DNA from: Citrobacter freundii
Lineage (GTDB): Bacteria > Pseudomonadota > Gammaproteobacteria > Enterobacterales > Enterobacteriaceae
Length of the DNA: 64,000 nt
Direction: 5' to 3'
Assembly (NCBI RefSeq): GCF_011077955.1
Contig: NZ_JAALBX010000001.1
Span: 528,788-592,787 of the forward strand
Shown here: positions 8,330 to 18,308 of the stretch, piece by piece
Layout of the letters: the number at the start of each line of letters is the position of its first letter
Position numbering within the stretch: the stretch's first letter is position 1
Notes under the pieces: model-generated
Database searches by the model: none
Told to the model about the DNA's origin: nothing
The model's input: the letters and a program-made list of their open reading frames with translations, nothing else
Position numbers and translations under genes: made by a program

Positions 8330-8672
8330 ACATACATCCCGCGCAGCTGGTACACCGCCAGTCGTCCCTGTTTACCGCTTTCCAGAACGCCCGATAATTT
8401 GCTTCTTCAAGCGGTATCGCATTATCGAAAAAGCAGTCTGTCAGCCATTCAGCATTTTCAATTATCCATTCGTCTTCCGCTAACCCATCGGCAAACGTTT
8501 CATCATCGGGATCGATAATAGAATAATTACCGCGTGTCCCCATATCCTTCTCACGACGCGCTTCAGGTAATTCCACAGCACGCCCCTCGAAGCTTATTAT
8601 CCAGTGACCGTGACAGAGTAAATTACCCCGTCGGCTCCAGTCCGCTTTGAACGGATTAGTTCCTACAGACAT
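8328..8672 (-). CDS. uncharacterised small soluble protein with Cys-rich C-terminus
   Basis: The 114-residue product begins MSVGTNPFKADWSRRGNLLC and ends DDWRCTSCAGCM. It has no signal peptide or membrane segment. It is acidic in the middle (IDPDDETFADGLAEDEW) and carries three closely spaced cysteines at the extreme C-terminus (C-x2-C-x2-C) plus one near residue 20. I recall similar hypothetical proteins in other enterobacteria but no named family. The start at 8672 is chosen because an AGGGAG Shine-Dalgarno sequence lies at the right spacing; a longer in-frame start at 8693 is less likely. It converges on yjcB with its stop inside that gene's terminator. Confidence 0.7.
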   Translation of the reverse strand: MSVGTNPFKADWSRRGNLLCHGHWIISFEGRAVELPEARREKDMGTRGNYSIIDPDDETFADGLAEDEWIIENAEWLTDCFFDNAIPLEEANYRAFWKAVNRDDWRCTSCAGCM

Positions 8673-8966
8673 CCCCTCTCCCTGTATTGTCAAATTAGTA
8701 TTTTTTAACGTTGTTTAACAACAGCGCGTAACTATTGTTTCAGGCAATAATTACGCAACGCGCAAAACCATTTATTTTATAAGGACTATTTTCGCATCTG
8801 TTGAATACGGTTGAAATGCTAATAAAGGGGTAGAAACAAGGAGTATAAAAGGCGGCGGTGATAATAAGATATTGTGGAACATGCCAGATACAGGCAATGC
8901 TATTTATGCAAATGCCAGGGAATATAAATATTTACGTCGATAAAAAGAATAATCCTGTATGAGCAT
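8673..8966. other. AT-rich intergenic region, no gene seen
   Basis: This interval separates the start of the gene at 8328-8672 from the ssb terminator. It contains an imperfect inverted repeat (GTAACTATTGTTTCAGG and CAATAATTAC) but no frame or RNA I can support. It presumably holds the promoter of the small gene. Confidence 0.5.
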
Positions 8967-8993
8967 AAAAAAACCCGCAAAAACAATTGCGGG
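8967..8993 (-). terminator. rho-independent terminator of ssb
   Basis: On the minus strand CCCGCAA, a short loop and TTGCGGG are followed by seven Ts, 27 bp after the ssb stop. Confidence 0.88.
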
Positions 8994-9019
8994 CTCTTAG
9001 ATAACAACGTAATTCCGTA

Positions 9020-9565
9020 TCAGAATGGAATATCGTCGTCGAAGTCCATCGGCGGTTCGTTGTTAGTCGACGCTGGCGCCTGTGATTGCTGTTGCTGCGG
9101 ACGAGCTTGCGCGCCGCCGCTAAACTGGTTGCCGCCCTGAGCTTGCTGCGGCTGCTGAGGTTGACCCCAACTGCCCTGTTGCTGACCGCCGCCTGCCGGC
9201 GCGCCGCCACCCTGGCGTCCACCTAACATTTGCATCACGCCGCCCATCTGCGGAACGTTAATCTCAGTGGTATAGCGCTCCTGGCCCGATTGATCGGTCC
9301 ATTTACGGGTGCGCAGTTGGCCTTCGATATAGACCTGGGAACCTTTACGCAGATACTCACCAGCTACTTCAGCCAGTTTGCCGAACATCACCACGCGGTG
9401 CCATTCAGTCTGCTCTTTCATTTCGCCGGTCTGCTTATCGCGCCAGGAGTCAGAAGTAGCCAGCGTGAAGTTAGCGACTGCGCCGCCACTTGGCAAATAG
9501 CGTACTTCCGGGTCCTGGCCCAGATTACCAACGAGAATAACCTTGTTTACGCCTCTGCTGGCCAT
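9020..9565 (-). CDS. ssb: single-stranded DNA-binding protein
   Basis: SSB coats single-stranded DNA as a tetramer in replication, recombination and repair. The 181-residue product has the OB-fold at residues 1-~112 ([20 protein letters not shown]), a Gly/Gln/Pro-rich disordered linker (~113-170) and the conserved acidic tip MDFDDDIPF that recruits partner proteins. E. coli SSB has 178 residues; the extra residues lie in the linker. It is divergent from uvrA with a LexA box between them. Confidence 0.98.
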   Translation of the reverse strand: MASRGVNKVILVGNLGQDPEVRYLPSGGAVANFTLATSDSWRDKQTGEMKEQTEWHRVVMFGKLAEVAGEYLRKGSQVYIEGQLRTRKWTDQSGQERYTTEINVPQMGGVMQMLGGRQGGGAPAGGGQQQGSWGQPQQPQQAQGGNQFSGGAQARPQQQQSQAPASTNNEPPMDFDDDIPF

Positions 9566-9709
9566 GATCGAGTCTCCTGAAGGGTTTCTAAATAGTGTAA
9601 ACGCGCGATTGTACCATCACAAAGCTGCAGTTTGATAGCTGCGAGCAGTATTCCAGAAAAAAGCGCCAGGGCGACATTCTTGCACAGATCGACTGAAGAT
9701 GCATTCCAA

Positions 9710-9729
9710 TACTGTATATCCATTCAGGT
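9710..9729. promoter_or_regulatory. LexA (SOS) box of uvrA/ssb
   Basis: TACTGTATATCCATTCAGGT fits the CTG-N10-CAG SOS pattern and differs by one base from the E. coli uvrA box as I recall it. It lies between the divergent ssb and uvrA starts; a CATAAT -10-like hexamer for uvrA follows at 9740-9745. Confidence 0.92.
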
Positions 9730-9836
9730 CATTTTGTGTCATAATTAGCCGTTTCTGGCAGCCGGTTCTCTTCTCTTTCGCACCGCTCGCGCAACATGAA
9801 AGACCAGGCAAACAGCGTTTCTACCGGGAAAGGTGA

Positions 9837-12671
9837 ATGGATAAGATAGAAGTACGGGGCGCCCGCACCCACAATCTCAAAAATATCAATCTCGTCATCC
9901 CCCGCGACAAGCTTATTGTCGTGACTGGGCTGTCGGGTTCAGGCAAATCCTCACTGGCTTTTGACACGCTGTACGCCGAAGGGCAGCGTCGCTATGTCGA
10001 ATCACTGTCGGCGTATGCCCGCCAGTTTCTGTCCTTGATGGAAAAGCCGGATGTCGATCATATCGAAGGGCTTTCCCCCGCCATTTCGATTGAGCAGAAA
10101 TCAACGTCGCATAACCCCCGCTCTACGGTGGGGACGATAACGGAAATTCACGATTACCTGCGTTTATTGTTTGCCCGCGTCGGCGAGCCGCGTTGCCCGG
10201 ATCACAATGTCCCGCTGGCAGCGCAAACCGTAAGCCAGATGGTGGATAACGTGCTGTCGCAGCCGGAAGGTAAGCGCCTGATGCTGCTTGCGCCGGTTAT
10301 CAAAGAGCGTAAAGGCGAACACACCAAAACCTTAGAAAACCTGGCAAGCCAGGGTTATATCCGCGCCCGTATTGATGGCGAGGTGTGCGATCTGTCCGAT
10401 CCGCCGACCCTTGAGTTGCATAAGAAACACACGATTGAAGTGGTTATCGATCGCTTTAAAGTGCGTGAAGATCTGGCGCAACGTCTGGCGGAGTCATTTG
10501 AGACGGCGCTGGAATTATCTGGCGGCACGGCGATGGTCGCGGATATGGATAATCCCGATACGGAAGAGATGCTCTTCTCAGCCAACTTCGCCTGTCCGAT
10601 ATGCGGCTACAGCATGCGTGAACTCGAACCGCGGCTGTTCTCGTTCAACAACCCGGCAGGCGCCTGCCAAACCTGCGACGGGCTTGGCGTTCAGCAGTAT
10701 TTCGACCCGGACAGAGTGGTGCAAAACGGCGAGTTGTCTCTGGCAGGCGGCGCGATCCGCGGCTGGGATCGCCGTAATTTTTATTACTTTACGATGCTGC
10801 GCTCGCTGGCGGAGCACTACAAATTCGACGTGGAAACCCCGTGGAACGAACTGAGCGCCACCGTGAAGAACGTGGTGCTTAACGGCTCTGGTCGGGAAAC
10901 CATTGAATTTAAATACATGAACGATCGCGGTGATACCTCAGTGCGCCGTCATCCGTTTGAAGGCGTGCTGCACAACATGGAACGTCGCTATAAAGAAACC
11001 GAATCTTCCGCCGTGCGCGAAGATTTGGCGAAATTTATCAGCAACCGTCCCTGCGCTACCTGTGAAGGTACGCGTCTGCGCCGCGAATCGCGCCATGTGT
11101 TTGTTGAAAATACCGCACTGCCGACCATCTCTGATATGAGCATTGGTCATGCGATGGACTTTTTCACCAATCTGAAGCTTTCCGGCCAACGCGCGAAAAT
11201 CGCTGAAAAGGTACTGAAAGAGATTGGCGATCGTCTGAAATTCCTGGTCAACGTAGGCCTGAATTATCTAACGCTTTCCCGCTCTGCGGAAACGCTGTCC
11301 GGCGGCGAAGCGCAGCGTATTCGTCTGGCGAGCCAAATCGGCGCAGGCCTGGTAGGCGTAATGTATGTGCTGGATGAGCCGTCAATCGGCCTGCACCAGC
11401 GCGATAACGAACGCCTGCTGGAAACGTTAATCCACCTGCGCGATCTCGGGAATACCGTGATTGTGGTGGAGCATGATGAAGATGCGATCCGCGCCGCCGA
11501 TCATATTATTGATATCGGTCCGGGCGCGGGCGTGCATGGCGGTCAGGTCGTCGCTGAAGGCACCATGCAAGACATTATGGCGGTTCAGGAATCCCTTACC
11601 GGGCAGTACCTGAGCGGCAAGCGTGAGATTTCCGTTCCAACGCAGCGCGTACCGGCAGACCCGGCGAAAGTGCTTAAACTGGTCGGCGCGAAAGGCAACA
11701 ACCTTAAAGACGTTACGCTGACGCTGCCGGTGGGCTTGTTTACCTGCATCACCGGCGTTTCCGGCTCGGGTAAATCAACGCTTATCAACGATACGCTGTT
11801 CCCGATTGCCCAGCGTCAGCTTAACGGCGCCACTATCGCTGAACCGGCGCCGTATCGTGAAATTCACGGCATGGAGCATTTCGATAAAGTTATCGATATC
11901 GATCAAAGCCCCATTGGTCGTACGCCTCGTTCCAACCCGGCGACCTATACCGGCGTCTTTACGCCAGTGCGCGAGTTGTTTGCCGGCGTGCCGGAATCCC
12001 GTACGCGCGGCTATACGCCTGGTCGTTTTAGCTTTAACGTGCGCGGCGGTCGTTGCGAAGCCTGCCAGGGCGATGGCGTGATTAAGGTAGAAATGCACTT
12101 TCTGCCGGATATTTACGTGCCATGCGATCAGTGCAAAGGCAAACGCTATAACCGTGAAACGCTGGAGATTAAGTACAAAGGCAAAACCATTCACGAAGTG
12201 CTTGATATGACTATCGAAGAGGCGCGTGAATTCTTTGATGCCGTCCCTGCTTTGGCACGTAAGCTGCAAACCTTGATGGACGTGGGCCTGACCTACATCC
12301 GCCTCGGGCAGTCCGCAACGACGCTTTCAGGCGGTGAAGCGCAGCGCGTGAAACTGGCGCGAGAGCTGTCGAAACGCGGCACGGGTCAGACACTGTATAT
12401 TCTGGATGAACCGACTACCGGCCTGCACTTTGCCGATATCCAACAATTGCTCGACGTTCTGCATCAGTTGCGCGATCAGGGCAACACCATTGTGGTCATT
12501 GAGCACAACCTGGACGTTATCAAAACCGCAGACTGGATTGTGGATTTAGGCCCGGAAGGCGGCAGCGGCGGCGGCGAGATCCTGGTTTCGGGCACGCCGG
12601 AAACGGTCGCTGAATGCGAAGCTTCCTATACGGCGCGCTTCCTGAAACCTATGCTGCCATCGTCCCGTTAG
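9837..12671 (+). CDS. uvrA: UvrA excision nuclease subunit A
   Basis: UvrA is the damage-recognition ATPase of nucleotide excision repair and acts as a dimer that loads UvrB. The 944-residue product (E. coli 940) has two ABC-type ATPase modules: Walker [15 protein letters not shown] near residue 31 and [13 protein letters not shown] near 640, with signatures [16 protein letters not shown] (~487) and [16 protein letters not shown] (~830). Zinc-binding CPICGYSM...CQTC (~253-281) and CEACQGDG...CDQCKGK (~740-766) are intact. The start matches E. coli ([14 protein letters not shown]), with GGGAAAGG upstream. SOS control is indicated by the LexA box. The stop codon directly abuts that of the convergent yjbR, with no intervening base. 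Confidence 0.98.
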   Translation: MDKIEVRGARTHNLKNINLVIPRDKLIVVTGLSGSGKSSLAFDTLYAEGQRRYVESLSAYARQFLSLMEKPDVDHIEGLSPAISIEQKSTSHNPRSTVGTITEIHDYLRLLFARVGEPRCPDHNVPLAAQTVSQMVDNVLSQPEGKRLMLLAPVIKERKGEHTKTLENLASQGYIRARIDGEVCDLSDPPTLELHKKHTIEVVIDRFKVREDLAQRLAESFETALELSGGTAMVADMDNPDTEEMLFSANFACPICGYSMRELEPRLFSFNNPAGACQTCDGLGVQQYFDPDRVVQNGELSLAGGAIRGWDRRNFYYFTMLRSLAEHYKFDVETPWNELSATVKNVVLNGSGRETIEFKYMNDRGDTSVRRHPFEGVLHNMERRYKETESSAVREDLAKFISNRPCATCEGTRLRRESRHVFVENTALPTISDMSIGHAMDFFTNLKLSGQRAKIAEKVLKEIGDRLKFLVNVGLNYLTLSRSAETLSGGEAQRIRLASQIGAGLVGVMYVLDEPSIGLHQRDNERLLETLIHLRDLGNTVIVVEHDEDAIRAADHIIDIGPGAGVHGGQVVAEGTMQDIMAVQESLTGQYLSGKREISVPTQRVPADPAKVLKLVGAKGNNLKDVTLTLPVGLFTCITGVSGSGKSTLINDTLFPIAQRQLNGATIAEPAPYREIHGMEHFDKVIDIDQSPIGRTPRSNPATYTGVFTPVRELFAGVPESRTRGYTPGRFSFNVRGGRCEACQGDGVIKVEMHFLPDIYVPCDQCKGKRYNRETLEIKYKGKTIHEVLDMTIEEAREFFDAVPALARKLQTLMDVGLTYIRLGQSATTLSGGEAQRVKLARELSKRGTGQTLYILDEPTTGLHFADIQQLLDVLHQLRDQGNTIVVIEHNLDVIKTADWIVDLGPEGGSGGGEILVSGTPETVAECEASYTARFLKPMLPSSR

Positions 12672-13028
12672 TCAGACCGACAGTTGCTGCCTGGCGTGTT
12701 CTGGCAGCAACGTCACCGCCTGCTGATAGGACGCATCAATAAGATAGTAGATTTGCGATGCAGGCAGGCGGCCATCAAGAAAAACCGTGCTCCAGTGCGC
12801 TTTGTTCAAATGCGCGCTGGGGAACACATCTTCGTGTTTTTGACGCAATAATTCGGCAAGTTCCGGGCTGGTCTTCAACGACACGGCGGGTCTGCCGTTA
12901 ACCTCATGCACCATGGCAAATAACACATCCATCAGCTTGATTTGTGTGGCCTTCCAGTCGCTGTGGACACTTTGCTCCGCGCCGGTTTTCTTCATGCAAT
13001 AATCCAGTAGTTCTGAATTCGTCATCAT
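12672..13028 (-). CDS. yjbR: YjbR, MmcQ/YjbR-family protein
   Basis: The 118-residue product matches E. coli YjbR (118 aa), a small cytosolic protein of the MmcQ/YjbR family with a CyaY-like fold proposed to bind DNA; its role is unknown. Recognisable segments are [32 protein letters not shown] and [14 protein letters not shown]. Two consecutive ATGs (13028 and 13025) overlap the yjbQ stop as ATGATGA, so the genes are translationally coupled; GGGGAAG lies upstream. Either ATG could be used. Confidence 0.9.
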   Translation of the reverse strand: MMTNSELLDYCMKKTGAEQSVHSDWKATQIKLMDVLFAMVHEVNGRPAVSLKTSPELAELLRQKHEDVFPSAHLNKAHWSTVFLDGRLPASQIYYLIDASYQQAVTLLPEHARQQLSV

Positions 13029-13444
13029 TCTTCCCCTTGTAACGTGGCGACAATCCGGCGTGCTCCGCCGTCTATGCGATGTTCTCCTAACCAAATGCCC
13101 TGCCAGGTGCCGAGCTGCACGCGCCCGTTTTTGACCGGTAACAGCAGCGAAACGCCAAGGGTTGAGGATTTGATATGCGAAGGCATATCATCCGGCCCTT
13201 CGTCATCATGTTCCCATGCGGCATTATCGGGCGCCGTTTGAAGAAAATGGCGCTCCATATCGCGACGCACCGACGGATCGCAATTTTCATTTAGCGTAAG
13301 AGAGGCGGAGGTATGCTGGAGCAGCAAATGCAGCAACCCAACTTTGATGCGTGAAAGCCCGTCTATCTGGCTTAAGATTTCATCGGTAATCAGATGAAAA
13401 CCCCTTGGCCTCGCTTTCAACGACAACGTCTGTTGAGCCCACAT
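13025..13444 (-). CDS. yjbQ: YjbQ, UPF0047 family
   Basis: The 139-residue cytosolic protein (E. coli 138) carries the UPF0047 signature [20 protein letters not shown] at residues ~44-63, and a C-terminal [13 protein letters not shown] segment. Members show weak thiamine phosphate synthase activity and probably bind a metal through conserved histidines; the true role is unknown. It forms a two-gene operon with yjbR through an overlapping start and stop. Confidence 0.92.
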   Translation of the reverse strand: MWAQQTLSLKARPRGFHLITDEILSQIDGLSRIKVGLLHLLLQHTSASLTLNENCDPSVRRDMERHFLQTAPDNAAWEHDDEGPDDMPSHIKSSTLGVSLLLPVKNGRVQLGTWQGIWLGEHRIDGGARRIVATLQGEE

Positions 13445-13526
13445 AAGCTCCTCCCTTAAAAGAAATCAATTCAGATAAGTGTGTAGCCTAATGGACGAAA
13501 GGTAAAATCTTGAAGGCGTTTTATCT

Positions 13527-13567
13527 GCGGTCTGGAAGAAGATTGTTATAAACCGCCCCCAGACCGC
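13527..13567 (-). terminator. inverted repeat after tyrB, possible terminator
   Basis: GCGGTCTGG and CCAGACCGC (9-bp arms, 23-base loop) lie just past the tyrB stop. No clear T-run follows, so this may be an mRNA 3'-end stabiliser or rho-dependent. Confidence 0.45.
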
Positions 13568-13580
13568 ACCCGCCGCGTGC

Positions 13581-14774
13581 TTACATAACGGCCGCAAAGG
13601 CCTGTGCGACGCGCTGAACGTTATTACTGTTTAAACCGGCTACGCACATGCGACCACTGGCAATAAGGTAGACACCAAACTCCTCACGCAGGCGCTCAAC
13701 CTGGGCTGCGCTAAAGCCGGTATAACTGAACATGCCGCGCTGTTGCAGCAGATAATCGAAATTGCGCCCCGGAACAGCGTCTTTGAGCACATCCACCAGC
13801 GCCTGGCGCATCGCCAGAATACGCGTGCGCATCGCTTCCACTTCCGCAAGCCAGCTGGCTTTTAGCGCCTCATCGCCCAACACGGTGGCCACAACCTGCG
13901 CCCCAAAATTGGGCGGGCTGGAATAGTTGCGGCGCACGGTCGCTTTAAGCTGGCCCAACACGCGGCCTGCGGTTTCAGCATCTTCACAGACCACCGACAA
14001 GCCACCCACGCGCTCACCGTAAAGCGAGAAAATTTTGGAAAACGAATTGCTTACCAGCGCCGGCAATCCTGCGTTGGCAATGGCGCGGATCGCGTAAGCA
14101 TCTTCTTCCATACCGGCACCAAATCCCTGATAGGCAATATCCAGGAATGGGATCAGATCGCGCGCTTTCAACACCTCCACCACGGCATCCCACTCGGCAT
14201 TATTCAGATCAGAACCCGTTGGGTTATGGCAGCATGGGTGCAGCAGAACAATACTCCGTGCAGGCAGCGTATTAAGGGTGTTAAGCAGCGCGTCAACGCG
14301 CACGCCTTTGGTCTCATTATCAAACCAAGGGTAAGTACTTACTTCGAATCCAGCACCCTCAAAGATTGCAACGTGGTTTTCCCATGTCGGGTCACTGACC
14401 CATACGCCGGACTGCGGAAAGTAGCGCTTAAGAAAATCTGCACCCACTTTCAAGGCGCCCGAACCGCCGAGCGTTTGAATGGTAGCAACACGCTGTTGCT
14501 TCAGTACCGGGTGGTCCTCGCCAAACAACAACGGCGCAATGGTATGGCGGTAGCGGTTGAGGCCTTCCATCGGAAGATAAAGGGACGCGCCATGAGGTTG
14601 CGCATTCAGGCGCTCTTCAGCTTCAGCAACGGCCTGCAACTGCGGAATAATGCCGTCTTCATTGTAATAAAGCCCAATGCTCAGGTTTACTTTATCGGCG
14701 CGAGGATCGTCTTTGAACCGCTCCATCAAAGACAGAATGGGGTCGCCCGCATAGGCGTCAACTTTTTGAAACAC
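13581..14774 (-). CDS. tyrB: aromatic amino acid aminotransferase
   Basis: TyrB is the PLP-dependent aminotransferase making phenylalanine, tyrosine and leucine from their keto acids. The 397-residue product matches E. coli TyrB over its whole length (also 397). The PLP lysine is in [19 protein letters not shown] near residue 247, and the N-P-T-G motif ([10 protein letters not shown]) is near residue 190. It is monocistronic. Regulation by TyrR is known in E. coli, but I could not see a convincing TyrR box upstream. Confidence 0.97.
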   Translation of the reverse strand: MFQKVDAYAGDPILSLMERFKDDPRADKVNLSIGLYYNEDGIIPQLQAVAEAEERLNAQPHGASLYLPMEGLNRYRHTIAPLLFGEDHPVLKQQRVATIQTLGGSGALKVGADFLKRYFPQSGVWVSDPTWENHVAIFEGAGFEVSTYPWFDNETKGVRVDALLNTLNTLPARSIVLLHPCCHNPTGSDLNNAEWDAVVEVLKARDLIPFLDIAYQGFGAGMEEDAYAIRAIANAGLPALVSNSFSKIFSLYGERVGGLSVVCEDAETAGRVLGQLKATVRRNYSSPPNFGAQVVATVLGDEALKASWLAEVEAMRTRILAMRQALVDVLKDAVPGRNFDYLLQQRGMFSYTGFSAAQVERLREEFGVYLIASGRMCVAGLNSNNVQRVAQAFAAVM

Positions 14775-15522
14775 GCTGAGGTACTCCTGGTTTACGGTGT
14801 AGTAAGTTCACACAATAAACTGCAGGCTGAGAGAGATCGAGTTGAAAAGCAGAATGTTTCGCTAAAGTACGGGTGTTGATGTTCGCAACGCTTCCCGGAG
14901 TGATTACGCACCCAATGCCACCGTGGCTTTCACGCGCAGGAAAAGCGTGTCGCCGGGATAGCATCTGTAAAAGCCTGCGCGGTTGTCGCGCCTGAATTCA
15001 ATTCAGCCAAACGGGAAACCGGCCTCCAAACCCACCGTCAGTACAAATAGGGTGAGCGCGCCTCACGCCTGACATGGCTGGGCCGAAACAGAGTGATGCG
15101 AAGCGTAAGTGTGTTGTCGCAGACGTATCGCACATCAGCTAGCGATGAGGTTGAGCTTTGCCAGCCGTGCAATCTACGTACGGGAGGGCAGCGGGCATCC
15201 TCTCCTTACACAAGATTCCCGGCTTTTCCTCGGCGTTCGCACCCTTGGCTGGCAGTTTAACGCGGCAAGCAGCGCGACAGGCTGCGTACTGTTGCCGGTC
15301 GCTATACGCTCACGATACCAGTACGCTAAACACAATGCGCGTAAACGTCCGGGCCATCCTGCTTTGCCATCGACGAGCAGTGCCAGGGATGGGCGCCACC
15401 CGTAACGTCCACAACCGATGATCCCAGCATACCTGCCAGCTATGCTGTTTCAGGCGGCACGCAAAATGGAAAGCGCGCCGCCAGTGATTTGCTCAGCGAG
15501 CATCACGATTTCTTTTAAAAAA
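14775..15522. other. 748-bp gene-free gap at the usual aphA position
   Basis: E. coli carries aphA between tyrB and alr. Here no acid phosphatase frame or recognisable fragment (for example its FDIDDTVLFSS motif) is visible. Short frames such as 15109-15405 give arginine/alanine-rich translations without coding character or ribosome sites. Base composition is GC-rich, unlike an ordinary promoter, so the segment may be a fully decayed gene. Confidence 0.6.
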
Positions 15523-16602
15523 TTAATCCAGATACCGTGTGGCCATACGTGGCGTTAAACGGGTAATAAGTTCGTAAGCACTTACTCCCGTCATTTCAGC
15601 GATGCGTTCTACTGGCAAGCCGTCGCCCCACATCACCACGCTATCGCCCATTTTATCTTGTGCGTCCGGCCCCAAATCGACGCAAATCATATCCATCGCC
15701 ACGCGTCCAACGATAGGCACTTCACGACCGTTTACCCGTACCGGCGTACCTGATGGCGCGCTGCGCGGATAGCCGTCTCCATAACCGAGAGCAATCACGC
15801 CAAGGCGCGTATCCCGCTCGCTTACCCAGGTACCGCCATAGCCTACCGGTTCGCCCGCTTTATGCTCGCGCACGGCAATCAGGCTGGAGGTTAATGTCAT
15901 AACCGGTTTAAAGCCGAAGTCTTCGCCCCAGGGACGAGAATCCAGCGGTGATACGCCGTAAAGAATGATGCCGGGTCGTACCCACTCAAAATGGGATTGC
16001 GGCCACAGCAAGATCCCGCCTGATGCAGCAATAGAGCGCTGGCCGGGTTTGCCGTCGGTGAAGTGATTAAACAGGGCTAATTGTTTTTCCGTCGCGCCGC
16101 AGTCTGGTTCATCGGCCCGTGCGAAATGGCTGACGATGTTCACCGGCTGGCGCACGTTTTTACAGGCGCTAAGCCGCTCATAAAACGCATCGGCGTGTTC
16201 CGGGAGAACGCCCAGACGATGCATACCCGTATCCAGTTTCATCCATACCGTGACGGGTTTCTCAAGCGTGGCCTGTTCCAGCGCGCTCAATTGCGCCTCG
16301 TTGTGCACCACCGTATGAAAACCTTCCCGGGAGATACTGGGCAGGTCGTCGGCATCAAAGAAGCCTTCCAGCAGTAAAACGGGCTGGGTGATGCCCCCTT
16401 CCCGCAAACGCAGCGCCTCTTCCAGTCGGGCAACGCCGAAGGCATCGGCGTCAGTTAGGGTACGCGCGGTCTCAAGCAGACCGTGACCATAAGCGTTTGC
16501 TTTCACAACCGCCACCATGCGACTGTCCGGAGCCAGTTCGCGCAGGCGTTGCAGGTTGTGTCGCAGAGCGCGGCGGTTAATCACTACAGTTGCCGCTTGC
16601 AT
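15523..16602 (-). CDS. alr: alanine racemase, biosynthetic
   Basis: Alr interconverts L- and D-alanine with PLP to supply peptidoglycan precursors. The 359-residue product equals E. coli Alr in length. The PLP lysine is in [12 protein letters not shown] near residue 34, and the catalytic tyrosine region [13 protein letters not shown] and [12 protein letters not shown] are intact. AGGA precedes the ATG. It follows dnaB on the same strand, but an intergenic repeat separates the two. Confidence 0.97.
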   Translation of the reverse strand: MQAATVVINRRALRHNLQRLRELAPDSRMVAVVKANAYGHGLLETARTLTDADAFGVARLEEALRLREGGITQPVLLLEGFFDADDLPSISREGFHTVVHNEAQLSALEQATLEKPVTVWMKLDTGMHRLGVLPEHADAFYERLSACKNVRQPVNIVSHFARADEPDCGATEKQLALFNHFTDGKPGQRSIAASGGILLWPQSHFEWVRPGIILYGVSPLDSRPWGEDFGFKPVMTLTSSLIAVREHKAGEPVGYGGTWVSERDTRLGVIALGYGDGYPRSAPSGTPVRVNGREVPIVGRVAMDMICVDLGPDAQDKMGDSVVMWGDGLPVERIAEMTGVSAYELITRLTPRMATRYLD

Positions 16603-16637
16603 GTCATTCCTTGCATTTAAGTGGATTTCATGGGGAT

Positions 16638-16760
16638 TCCCCTAAATCATTCGCGTTGCAGGAAGTTGACGAGGGCGAAAATCCCCGGCAGCTTATATGA
16701 GTAAGTGACGGGGGTGAGCGCACGAAGTCAACGCACCTGCGGCGTGAAGCATGACGGGGA
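16638..16760. repeat. palindromic intergenic repeat, copy 1 (alr-dnaB)
   Basis: This 123-bp element has complementary ends (TCCCC...GGGGA and TTGCAGG...CCTGCGG). Its core GCTTATATGAGTAAGTGACG is followed by GGGGTGAGCGCACGAAGTCAACGCACCTGC. The same core occurs in the malE-malF interval. I recognise it from memory as a dispersed ~125-bp imperfect-palindrome repeat common in enterobacterial intergenic DNA, probably a non-autonomous mobile element. It fills almost the whole alr-dnaB gap. Confidence 0.7.
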
Positions 16761-16761
16761 T

Positions 16762-18168
16762 TTATTCGTCGTCGTATTGCGGGCCCGCGTAGTTATCAAA
16801 CCGCGACCACTGCCCATTAAATGTCAGGCGTACCGTGCCAATCGGCCCGTTACGCTGCTTGCCAATAATAATTTCCGCGATGCCTTTGAGATCGCTGTTC
16901 TCGTGATAAACCTCATCACGATAGATAAACATGATTAAGTCGGCGTCCTGCTCGATAGAGCCGGACTCACGCAGGTCGGAGTTCACCGGGCGTTTATCGG
17001 CGCGCTGTTCCAGCGAGCGGTTAAGCTGGGAGAGCGCCACCACGGGCACTTGCAACTCTTTCGCCAGCGCTTTCAGCGAGCGGGAAATTTCCGCAATTTC
17101 CAGCGTACGGTTCTCGGAGAGCGACGGCACGCGCATCAGTTGCAGGTAGTCGATCATGATCATGCTTAAGCCGCCGTGTTCCCGGAATATGCGTCGTGCG
17201 CGGGAACGGACTTCAGTCGGGGTCAGGCCAGAGGAATCGTCAATATACATATTGCGCTTCTCAAGCAGAATGCCCATGGTGCCGGAAATACGCGCCCAGT
17301 CCTCATCATCCAGTTGACCGGTACGAATACGCGTTTGGTCCACCCGTGAAAGCGACGCCAGCATACGCATCATGATCTGCTCGCCGGGCATCTCAAGGCT
17401 GAAAATGAGCACCGGCTTGTCCTGCAACATGGCGGCGTTTTCGCACAGGTTCATGGCAAACGTCGTTTTCCCCATTGAAGGACGCGCCGCCACGATAATC
17501 AGGTCGGAACGCTGTAAGCCGGCGGTTTTCTTGTTCAAATCCTGATAGCCGGTATCCACGCCGGTCACACCATCATGAGGCTGCTGGTAGAGCGTTTCGA
17601 TACGCGCGACCGTCGCTTCAAGGATCTGATCGATGCTTTTCGGGCCTTCATCTTTGTTGGCGCGGTTTTCAGCAATCTGGAACACCCGTGACTCGGCCAG
17701 ATCCAACAGGTCTTCACTGCTGCGGCCCTGGGGGTCAAACCCGGCATCGGCGATTTCATTGGCGACAGAAATCATGTCGCGCACTACCGCGCGCTCACGC
17801 ACGATATCGGCATAAGCACCGATGTTCGCCGCACTTGGCGTGTTTTTCGATAACTCTGCGAGATAAGCGAAACCGCCGACGCTATCAAGTTGCCCCTGCT
17901 GTTCCAGCGATTCAGACAGCGTGATCAGATCGATAGGTTTCCCCATCTCCTGAAGGCGATGCATTTCGGTAAAAATATGGCGATGCGGGCGGGTATAAAA
18001 ATCTTCCGCCACGACACGCTCGGCCACATCGTCCCAGCGTTCGTTATCCAGCATTAAACCGCCCAACACCGACTGTTCCGCTTCAATCGAATGCGGGGGG
18101 ATTTTTAACCCGGCGACTTGCGGATCGCGAGGCTCAGTGGGTTTGTTGAAGGGTTTATTTCCTGCCAT
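16762..18168 (-). CDS. dnaB: replicative DNA helicase
   Basis: DnaB is the hexameric 5'-3' helicase of the replication fork. The 468-residue product (E. coli 471) has the N-terminal collar domain (residues ~25-165), a linker helix, and a RecA-like ATPase domain with Walker A ARPSMGKTTFAMN near residue 230, DYLQLM near 340 and the arginine-finger region DLRESGSIEQDADLIMFIYRDE near 400. No intein is present. The ribosome site is weak, but the N-terminus agrees with E. coli. It is divergent from qorA. Confidence 0.98.
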   Translation of the reverse strand: MAGNKPFNKPTEPRDPQVAGLKIPPHSIEAEQSVLGGLMLDNERWDDVAERVVAEDFYTRPHRHIFTEMHRLQEMGKPIDLITLSESLEQQGQLDSVGGFAYLAELSKNTPSAANIGAYADIVRERAVVRDMISVANEIADAGFDPQGRSSEDLLDLAESRVFQIAENRANKDEGPKSIDQILEATVARIETLYQQPHDGVTGVDTGYQDLNKKTAGLQRSDLIIVAARPSMGKTTFAMNLCENAAMLQDKPVLIFSLEMPGEQIMMRMLASLSRVDQTRIRTGQLDDEDWARISGTMGILLEKRNMYIDDSSGLTPTEVRSRARRIFREHGGLSMIMIDYLQLMRVPSLSENRTLEIAEISRSLKALAKELQVPVVALSQLNRSLEQRADKRPVNSDLRESGSIEQDADLIMFIYRDEVYHENSDLKGIAEIIIGKQRNGPIGTVRLTFNGQWSRFDNYAGPQYDDE

Positions 18169-18308
18169 AGTGAATGGAGTTACCGAGTTAGATTAGGGGG
18201 ACGGGCATTATATACCCTGGTGATATAAGTTGCATCGCGTGCAAAGCCTGCGATAGCGCATGAATTCACAGGATACCCGCGCCCAAACGATATGACAGCG
18301 GAGGATAC

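Noticed and set aside
14775..14880. Possible TyrR box upstream of tyrB
   Set aside because: TGTGAA-like half-site lacks a matching second half at the required spacing.
15109..15405. Short plus-strand frames in the tyrB-alr gap
   Set aside because: Arginine-rich, low-complexity translations without a Shine-Dalgarno sequence or recognisable family; overlapping frames are equally open.
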